Assembly (NCBI RefSeq): GCF_019175285.1
Contig: NC_056528.1
Location: forward strand, 49,537,926 to 49,601,925
Source of the DNA: Sceloporus undulatus
Lineage: Eukaryota; Chordata; Lepidosauria; Squamata; Phrynosomatidae
Direction: 5' to 3'
DNA length: 64,000 nucleotides
The position numbers and the translations under genes were made by a program. A model generated the notes under the pieces. That model did not search any database. It had not been told where the DNA came from and worked only from the letters and a program-made list of their open reading frames with translations. Position 1 is the stretch's first letter. Each line of letters starts with the position of its first letter. Positions 56,856-64,000 of the stretch are shown here, piece after piece.

Positions 56856-59800
56856 GTGCTGACCTTTCGGATTATTTCAACTACGGGTTCAACGAGGAGA
56901 CCTGGAAAGCGTACTGCGAGAAGCAGCGCCGGCTCCAACTTGGCTTGGAGTCTTCCGTCCCGGTCAGCACCGAGAACAAAATCACGGTAAGAGATGGAGT
57001 CGGACGACGCTAATCCAGTTTGAGACTGCTTTAACTGCCCTGGCTCAGTGCTAGGCAATTTTGGGAACTGTGGTTTTGTGTGAGACATTGAGCCTTGGAC
57101 CATGTTCAATACCTGTTGTCCCCTGTACGCACCTCTACAAACAGTGTAGACTTATTGTACCAGGTGCAGATTGCTGTCCAGTTCCTCTTTGAATGAGGAG
57201 CGCCATTTATATCTTATCTCTTCTCCTCTAGGAAGCAAACCCAGTTGCGTTGTGTTGAGTTGTGTAAGGTTTGGAGAGAATGGGTAGGAGCCATGATCTC
57301 TTTCTTTGCTTTGCTTTTCACCTTTGCCTTAGGTCCAGCAAGGAAGAACAGGCAATGCAGAAAAGGAACCAGAGAACAACGTCATCAAAATGGATTTTAA
57401 GACGGATTTTGTGGCCCTGGTAGGCGGGCGGATAAAAGCCGGGCCTCCCCCAAACAGGTACGTGGACCTCTTTTTAGAAACAAAATGGCCAAACAGTCAG
57501 GAATTCTGGGAACTGAAGTCCAAAACATCTGGAGGACCAAAGTTTGGGGACCACTGAGCTAGAGCATGGCTGCGCAAGGGAGAAGACAACTGTTCGACAA
57601 GCTGTCGTTTGTCTCCGTTTTCTAACCAGGAAGCTGGGTGGCACCATTGACGTCATTGGTGGACAGGCGGGCACCATCAGGCGGGTCGAAGGAAGGCGGC
57701 GCGATAAACATGCCTCGGAGGAAAATCCCATTCAGGTAAGAATGAAAAACCAGACCCAAATGCTCCAAGTAGGCCTTGCAAAAAGGGTAAAGAAGAGCAC
57801 GTGGTGACTACCAAGTTGCATAATCCAGACTGTATTTGCAGCTTGATACTGTTTTAACTCTCATGGCACAATGCTATGGGATTTGTAGGTTTGCGAGATA
57901 GTTTGCTTTCTTTGTCAGAGAGCTCTGGTACTGCAACAAACTACAAATCCCAGGATTCCATAGGATGGAGCCATGGCAGTGTCCAACTGCATTAATTCTG
58001 CAGATTCAGCCCAAAAGTCATAACGCGAGAGGAGCCCTGGTGGTGCAGTGGTTAAATGCCTGTACTGCAGCCATTCACCCAAAACCACAAGGTTACGAGT
58101 TCAAGACAAGCAAAAGGGCCCAAGCTCAACTCAGGCTTGCATCCTTCCGAGGAGGGAGCTAAAATGAGTACCCAGACTGTTGGGGGCAAATTAGCTTACT
58201 TGCTACCCAGTATTCAAACCCTGGTCTCCAGAGTCTTAGTCCAGCACTCAATTAGCTTACTTGCTAATTAGCTTACTTGCAGTTCACCATTATGATCTTT
58301 GGAATAGCGGTATATAAATAAAACAAATTATTAATTATTATTATTATTTGGAAATTGAATTTTGCATCCAGGACCATGTTCTGCCATTTTGAGGATCCAA
58401 ATCTTGCAATTCCTTTTTACAGATTAAAATCTGTGATGCTCAAGCAGCCAACATGGGCACCTTGGCCTGCTTTCTGCTGTTTTCTTCCCATGTTTGTAGA
58501 GGAGTGCAATATATTCTTCAGCCCTGGGTTGAGTTCCTTGCATTCTGTTTTGCAAGCCCTGGGCATGAAAAAGACCGTTTTAACAGCAAAGGGGGATTCC
58601 TTTTGCAGAGCTTCTCTTCAAGACCAACCCAAAACCATTTCTCTGTTTCTGTGCTTGGTTTTAAAGGTACTTGGGGACCACGGGAGCAAAACGCAGCCTC
58701 CGCAGCCGCCCCAACAAGCATCACAGCCACAACAACCACCTCAGCAACAGACATTTGCACCTCCAGCGGGTCCTCTGCCTCCAATAAGCGGTCCTCCACC
58801 ACCCCACTTTCTCCATCCTCCTCCGCCTCCGGTTACTTCCGTCCCACCGCCTCTCCATCCTCCAGGTAGGTATCTGCTTAGCATAAAAGGCTTTGGGAAG
58901 GAAGGAAGGGGGACGGGAAGAGGAAAGGAAAGAAAAACGGAAAGGAGAAAGGAAAGGAAAGTGATTTGCCTCAGGTTACCCAGTATTCGAACCCTGGTCT
59001 CCAGAGTCTTAGTCCAGCACTCAAACTGCTGGCATGGTGGCTGCTATGGCTTTACCAGAGCTCCTAATCCTTTTTTTCTTATCATATACAAGTGCGTCCC
59101 AGTATTTAATATAGGAATTACTTATCCCGGTGCTTAAATCTCCTCCTGTGCCTCTCAGGGAATGATAACACTGGGTTAGAGGGACCAATTGTCTGATCCT
59201 GGAGAAGGGAGCTTAAAAACCATTTCTGTTTTCCTTGCCCAATTCATTGGGCTCCCAAGCGATTGCCCTATTTGCAAAAACTGTTTTCCTGAAGCATCTT
59301 TATAAAGCGAGTTACAGAGAAGGACTGTGTGTTCTGTTGCTCTCTGCTAACTACTCCTCTTGATCCGTGTAGGTTTACCACCGCCTGGCCCCATCCCAGG
59401 TATGTGCTCTTCATTTCCTTTGAGTAACGGGAGCAAATTTTCAGAATAAGTCCATTCAGGCCAGTTGATTTATTCCCTGCAGTTTCCAGTGGCACAAAAT
59501 TCCCCCAAAAAAGTTTCAATGCAATGTTGTTGTTGTTGCTGTTCTGACTTATGGCGACCCTAAGGCAACCATATCATGAGGTTTTCTTGGCAAGAGTTGC
59601 TCAGAGGAGGTTTACCATTGCCTTCCTCTGAGGCTGAGAGAGCGTGACTTGCCCAAGGTCACCCAGTAGATTTTGGTGGCTGAGCCAGGATTCAAACCCT
59701 AGTCTCCAGAGTCATAGCCCAACGCTCAAACCAACAGACCATGCTGGCTCTCTTAAATAAAATAGCCACAATAAATGATAGGTACTGTCCGGTCCTCTCT

Positions 59801-60190
59801 CAATTCTGGCCCATACAATAGTATATAATTAAAACCTCATGTGTATCTCAGCATCATAACACCGTGCATTTTGTGCCCCGAGACCTTGGCTGCTGTATTT
59901 ATATCTAATGTGATGGTGGTGTTGAGACATAGTTGTACATTTCACGTTACCAAAAGGTGAAGGGGATAGCTAGAGATGAGAACATCCATTTTCAATCTCA
60001 AGTCTCCTGTAACATCTAATTCCATCCTGTGATTCCAAAAGGAAGGAGCCAGATGTAATAAATAATGTAATAGTATTGGGGGGAATGAGCCATCTTTCCC
60101 AAGTCTTTCAACCATTCTGCTTTTCTTTATAGGGCTGTTTCCTCCACCTCTTGCTCCACCGCCAGCTCTTCTGATTCCAACACTCGATGG
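56856..60190 (+). CDS. FIP1L1-like: FIP1-like gene, core and proline-rich exons (open copy, continues past window)
   Basis: Six exons with consistent phases. 56856-56986 encodes [23 protein letters not shown]..., the FIP1 core that contacts CPSF30 in the family. 57333-57457 encodes [12 protein letters not shown]... and ends GPPPNR. 57630-57735 encodes GTIDVIGGQ...RRVEGRRR, matching human [20 protein letters not shown]. 58667-58865 is a Gln/Pro-rich segment. 59373-59399 encodes LPPPGPIPG, and 60133-60190 encodes [19 protein letters not shown], matching the human proline-rich stretch ending SLIPTIESG. Relative to human, the AEDCTMEVTPGAE segment after the core was not found. The Arg/Asp/Glu-rich C-terminal half of FIP1 must lie beyond 64000, because a CR1-filled intron fills the rest. 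All six junctions are GT-AG and the frame is open throughout, unlike the inverted copy of the same exons at 46001-49294. Confidence 0.85.
57843..58012 (+). mobile_element. Palindromic MITE, right arm
   Basis: gatactgttttaactctcatggc...gtcagagagctctggtactg...gcattaattctgcagattc; duplicated as 48150-48330 in the left arm. Confidence 0.7.
59525..59755 (-). mobile_element. BovB-tailed SINE in right arm
   Basis: Counterpart of 46447-46685: (ttg)n tail, gttctgacttatggcgaccc, ggctgagagagcgtgacttg, caaaccctagtctccag. Confidence 0.85.
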
Positions 60191-60566
60191 GTAAGTGAGA
60201 ACTAAGAGGACTAAATGGGGTGAGTGTTGCCAATTCCCAACAACGTGGTGTCACGGTGTATCCATGGCCCTTGTCTGGTCCATGGGTTTCCAGAAAGTGC
60301 TGTCATCATTCCTGTGGTTCTGTGATATTTGGGGTTTCGAAAGCAGCACTTTCTCTTGGAAACTGGAAAGAAGTCGGTTTCATAAGCAAATTGGCATATC
60401 CTTTCCCCTGAGCCTGGAATGCGTCATCCTCATCTATTTATTGGCACATTGGCTGGTGGAGGGAAGTATGTAGTGTCCATATGAATCATAGAATCATAGA
60501 ATTATAGAGTTGGAAGAGACCACTAGGGCCATCCAGTCCAACCCCCTGCCATGCAGGAAATCCAAA

Positions 60567-61909
60567 TCAAAGCATCCCTGACAGATGGCCATCCAGCCTC
60601 TCTTTAAAGACCTCCAAGGAAGGAGACTCTATCACCCTCCGAGGAAGGAGTGCATTCCATTGTCGAACAGCCCTAACTGTCAGGAAGTTCCTCCTAATGT
60701 TCAGGTGGAATCTCTTTTCCTGCAGCTTGCATCCATTGTTCCGGGTCCTGTTCTCTGGAGCAGCAGAAAACAAGCTTGCTCCCTCCTCAATATGACATCC
60801 CTTCAAATATTTAAACAGGGCGATCATATCACCTCTTAACCTTCTTTTCTCCAGGCTAAACATCCCCAGCTCCCTCAGTCGTTCCTCATAGGGCATGGTT
60901 TCCAGACCTTTCACCATTTTTGTCGCCCTCCTTTGGACATGCTCCAGTTTCTCAATGTCCTTTCTGAATTGTGGCGCCCAGAACTGGACACAATATTCCA
61001 GGTGGGGCCTGACCAGAGCAGAATATAGTGGCACGATTACTTCTCTTGATCTAGACACTATACTTCTATTGATGCAGCCTAAAATAGCATTGGCCTTTTT
61101 AGCTGCCGCATCACACTGTTCACTCATGTTCAACTTGTGGTCTACTTGGACTCCTAGATCCCTTTCACACGTAGTTTCATTCAGCCAGGTGTCACCCATC
61201 CTATATCTGTGCATTTTATTTTTCCGCCCTAAGTGCAGTACCTTACATTTCTCCGTGTTGAATTTCATTTTGTTAGCTTTGGCCCAGCTTTCTAGTCTAT
61301 TCAGGTCATTTTGAATCTTGATCCTGTCCTCTGGGGTATTAGCTATTCCCCCTAATTTGGTATCATCTGCAAATTTCATAAGTATGCTTCCAATTCTGTC
61401 ATCCAGGTCATTGATAAAGATGTTGAATAGCACTGGGCCCAGGACAGAGCCCCACTGGACACCCCACTGGTCACTTTTCTCCAGGATGAAAAGGAGCCAT
61501 TGTTGAGCACCCTTTGCATTCAGCCGGTCAACCAGTTACAGATCCATTTAAGAGTTCCTTTGTCTAGCCCACATTTTAGAAGCTTGTTTGCAAGAATGTC
61601 ATGGGGAACTTTGTCAAAGGCCTTACTGAAATCAAGATATACTATATCCACAGCATTCCCTTCATCTACCAAGCTGGTAATTTTATCAAAGAAAGAGATC
61701 AGGTTTGTCTGGCATGACTTGTTTCTCTGAAACCCATGTTGACTTTTTGTGATGATGGCATTGCCTTCTAGATGTTCACAGACTCTCTCTTTAATGATCT
61801 GCTCCAGAATCTTTCCTAGTACTGATGTCAGACTAAATGGACGATAATTGTTGGGATCCTCTTTTTTCCCCTTTTTGAAGATGGGGACAACGTTTTGAGA
61901 AAGTCCCAT
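60567..61909 (-). pseudogene. CR1 ORF2 reverse transcriptase part, broken
   Basis: 61909-61520 carries NVVPIFKKGKKEDPNNYRP and DIVYLDFSKAFDKVPH (first catalytic Asp region). A frame change follows, then 61433-60567 carries LFNIFINDL, FADDTKL (the YADD box with Phe) and the CR1 C-terminal domain ending LDGHLSGML. The close copy at 7372-8530 shares the C-terminal part. Confidence 0.9.
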
Positions 61910-62757
61910 CCATCCTGAACTCCTTTATCTTTTAGTATTTCTGACCATGGAATTGCCCTTAATACTTCTCTAAGTTTACTGAAATCCGCTCTCCTAAAGT
62001 CTAGGATGCGTGTCTGACTATGCCTGGCTTCTCCTTTCCACTGTATTACAAACTCCAGGAGAACATGGTCACTTCCACCTAATGATCCCACCACTTGCAC
62101 CCCATTAACCAAGTCATCCTTGTTGGTTAGGATCAGATCTAAAATAGCTGACCCCCTTGTTGCCTCTTCCACCTTTTGGACCATGAAATTGTCTTCCAGG
62201 CAAGTGAGGAATTTGCTAGGCCTTGAGGATTTTGATGAGTTTGACTTCCAACAAATATCAGGATAGTTGAAGTCGCCCATCACTACTAGATCTCTCTTTT
62301 CTGACTGTGTGGTCATCTGTTCTAGAAAGATATCATCCAATTCCTCAGTCTGACTTGGGGGTCTGTAGTAGACTCCCACCATAACATCCCTGTTGTTTCC
62401 CTGCCCTTTGATTCTTATCCAGATGCTCTCCACCTGGCTTCCATGATTGATGTCCAGGATCTCTTCACTGGTGTAAATATCTCTGACATATAGTGCTATT
62501 CCTCCTCCTTTCCTGTTTGGCCTATTTCTCTTAATAAGGTTATACCCCTCTATTTCCACATTCCAATCATGAGACTCATCCCACCAGGTTTCAGTGATGC
62601 CTATTATGTCATATTTGCTTTGTTGTACTAGGAGTTCGAGTTCATCTTGCTTATTTCCCATGCTCTGTGCATTAGTGTAGAGACATCGCAGACCATAGTT
62701 CCCTTTTACTTGCTGCCTGTGCAAGTTTTTTTGCCTCCCACTGTTGGGTCCTTGCAC
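61828..62757 (-). CDS. CR1 ORF2 endonuclease part (truncated)
   Basis: Apurinic-like (EEP) endonuclease of the element, which nicks target DNA in the family. Motifs in order: YTNAQS (Asn), ITETWW (Glu), VYYRPP, GDFNYPDICW (Asp/Asn), SDHVLLEF (Ser-Asp-His). After about residue 290 the sequence jumps by deletion towards the RT region in another frame. Confidence 0.88.
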   Translation of the reverse strand: MQGPNSGRQKNLHRQQVKGNYGLRCLYTNAQSMGNKQDELELLVQQSKYDIIGITETWWDESHDWNVEIEGYNLIKRNRPNRKGGGIALYVRDIYTSEEILDINHGSQVESIWIRIKGQGNNRDVMVGVYYRPPSQTEELDDIFLEQMTTQSEKRDLVVMGDFNYPDICWKSNSSKSSRPSKFLTCLEDNFMVQKVEEATRGSAILDLILTNKDDLVNGVQVVGSLGGSDHVLLEFVIQWKGEARHSQTRILDFRRADFSKLREVLRAIPWSEILKDKGVQDGWDFLKTLSPSSKRGKKRIPTIIVHLV

Positions 62758-62843
62758 TTTTTTTCTTGTTTCCTCTATGTCAGTTTGACTATTTTCGCCA
62801 TCCCTTTCGCCTTCCTTAATATTGTCTCCCTTCCCCTCGGAAC

Positions 62844-63770
62844 TCAGTTTAAAGCTCTCCTGATCAAGTTCTTGAGACTGTTGGCAAAAACATTTCTTCC
62901 AACTGGCGTGAGATGCAACCCGTCTGTTGCAAGAAGTCCCTCCTCATGGAACCGCAGCCCATGATCAAAGAATCCAAACCTTTCTCGGCGGCACCATCTG
63001 CGAAGCCAGTTGTTCACATCCGCTATTTTCCTCTCCCTTCCTGGACCATGCCCTTCAACTGGCAGAAGAGACGAGATGACAACCTGTACATCCATTCCTT
63101 TCAGCTTCCTACCAAGCGCCTCGTAATCCCTTTTGATGTTCTGAAGGCTGTGTCTTGCAGTATCATTAGTTCCCACGTGGACCAAAAGGAAGGGGTATTG
63201 GTCAGTAGGCTTGACCAGTCTTGTCAGCCTCTCTGTCACATCACGGATCTTTGCACCTGGAAGACAACACACCTCTCGAGACATCTTGTCAGGCCTACAT
63301 ATCACTGCTTCTGTACCCCTCAGCAAGGAGTCCCCCACTACGACCACACGCCTCTTCCGAGGCTTAGCAGCGACTGTTCCCTCGGGTGGGACTCTCAGGC
63401 TCCCCTGCTCTGTCCCTGAAGTCTGTCCATGCTGCTCTTCTTCATCCTCCTTGATAAGGGAAAGAGCTTCGAATCGATTCTCTAGCTGCAAGCTCCCCGA
63501 ACAATTCCTTCTTGGCTTACTTCTCTTTGTGACATTCCTCCAGCTGTCTGTCTCCTGTGTATGGCAAGTGACCTCTTCCACCCCAGCATCTTCCTCTGCA
63601 TGGTACTCATCCAAGATGGTTAGTTCTATTGTGTCCAGGAAATCCTCTTGTTCCCTAATATGCTGAAGTGTAGCTACTCTTGACTCCAGCTGCTGCACTT
63701 TCTCCTCCAAGAGTGCTACCAATATGAGATACAGAGTCCTGTGAATGAGATACAGAGTCCTGTATCTCAT
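62844..63770 (-). CDS. CR1 ORF1 protein with SGNH-type esterase domain
   Basis: 308-aa open frame. N-terminal leucine-zipper-like coiled coil (about 18-45), an acidic middle region, then an SGNH/GDSL hydrolase: GDS at 146-148 (block I), GTND at 200-203 (block III) and DGLH at 283-286 (block V with the catalytic Asp/His pair). This is the known ORF1 architecture of CR1 elements. The frame is intact in this copy from its first Met, but the true N terminus is uncertain because the sequence just upstream contains a hairpin and a short duplication. Acts, in the family, as the RNA-bound ORF1 partner. Confidence 0.85.
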   Translation of the reverse strand: MRYRTLYLIHRTLYLILVALLEEKVQQLESRVATLQHIREQEDFLDTIELTILDEYHAEEDAGVEEVTCHTQETDSWRNVTKRSKPRRNCSGSLQLENRFEALSLIKEDEEEQHGQTSGTEQGSLRVPPEGTVAAKPRKRRVVVVGDSLLRGTEAVICRPDKMSREVCCLPGAKIRDVTERLTRLVKPTDQYPFLLVHVGTNDTARHSLQNIKRDYEALGRKLKGMDVQVVISSLLPVEGHGPGRERKIADVNNWLRRWCRRERFGFFDHGLRFHEEGLLATDGLHLTPVGRNVFANSLKNLIRRALN

Positions 63771-64000
63771 TCACAGACCAGAGTATGGCTGGATTACAGG
63801 GGTTTCTTTTGCATGTTCCTTCATGTTGTCGGGCCTTAATCCAGGAAACAGACACAACGTAGGGAATATTCACATGTAAATATCTCAATGGCAGTGGTTC
63901 TCAGTCTTTGGTTCTCAGGATGTTTTGGACTTCAGCTCCCTGAATCCCAGAGCATTGGCCATACTGGCTGAGACTTCTGGGAGTTGAAGTCATAAACATC
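63771..64000. other. Window end: intron with start of a hAT-like MITE
   Basis: 63896-64000 matches the left and middle parts of the hAT-like palindromic MITE (gttttggacttcagctccc, ctgggagttgaagtc). No exon was seen; the FIP1-like gene should continue beyond. Confidence 0.55.

Larger units (their letters stand above)
55051..60307 (-). repeat. Right arm of the large inverted duplication
   Basis: Reverse complement of 45880-51050. Similarity starts at ggaggccggg (55051), next to an inverted-repeat element, and at the other end stops at tgtcatc (60307), beyond which this arm continues as ordinary intron while the left arm stops at the gap. This arm has the open exons and is probably the better sequence. 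Confidence 0.92.
60485..63770 (-). mobile_element. CR1 LINE with ORF1 and internally deleted ORF2
   Basis: Non-LTR retrotransposon in a FIP1-like intron, antisense to the gene. The 3' end shows the CR1 octamer tail (agaatcatagaattatagag, 60490-60510). ORF2 pieces in order: endonuclease (62757-61828), RT palm start (61909-61520) and RT/C-terminal domain (61433-60567); ORF1 is at 63770-62844. A deletion removes roughly the region between endonuclease and RT, and the joint shifts the frame; a further break lies after KWICNWLTG near 61518. It cannot make a full ORF2 protein. Confidence 0.93.

Overview
The window looks like vertebrate nuclear DNA, most likely from a squamate reptile (lizard or snake). 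It has intron-rich homeobox and housekeeping genes with GT-AG splice sites and CpG-rich first exons. The repeats are a dense mosaic of tRNA-derived SINEs with a BovB-like 3' end, 5S-rRNA-derived SINEs, CR1 and BovB LINE fragments, and many short palindromic DNA transposons. No bacterial or viral genes were seen. The species call is inference from repeat types and gene content.

Layout. 1-11,100 is intergenic and made mostly of repeats. 11,128-19,956 (+) is a complete three-exon caudal-type homeobox gene, best assigned to CDX4. 19,957-26,860 is its 3' flank, ending in an 800-bp AT-rich tract. 27,042-36,025 (+) is a complete six-exon CHIC1 gene (194 aa) with a CpG-rich start and a long 3' region. 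From 42,122 (+) a FIP1-like pre-mRNA 3'-end processing gene begins. Its early exons are on the plus strand, its middle exons on the minus strand (52,847-51,153) and its later exons on the plus strand again (56,856-60,190), and it runs past the window. 60,485-63,770 holds a CR1 LINE (minus) in its intron.

The FIP1-like locus is rearranged in this sequence. 45,880-51,050 is an inverted second copy of 55,051-60,307, starting directly at a 25-N gap. The two arms differ mainly by single-base indels, and only the plus-strand arm keeps open, correctly spliced exons. The simplest reading is one contig placed backwards next to a contig that it overlaps by about 5 kb. A true genomic palindrome is the alternative.

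Biologically, CDX4-CHIC1-FIP1-like mirrors the human 4q12 order GSX2-CHIC2-FIP1L1, so the window probably shows a duplicated ParaHox-linked block whose FIP1 member is absent beside human CHIC1. Other points of interest are a tandem array built from the end of a pogo/Tigger-like element, a GC-rich inverted-repeat element with internal ~97-bp tandem units, and several nested insertions. The three genes are not an operon; they share only an ancient neighbourhood.
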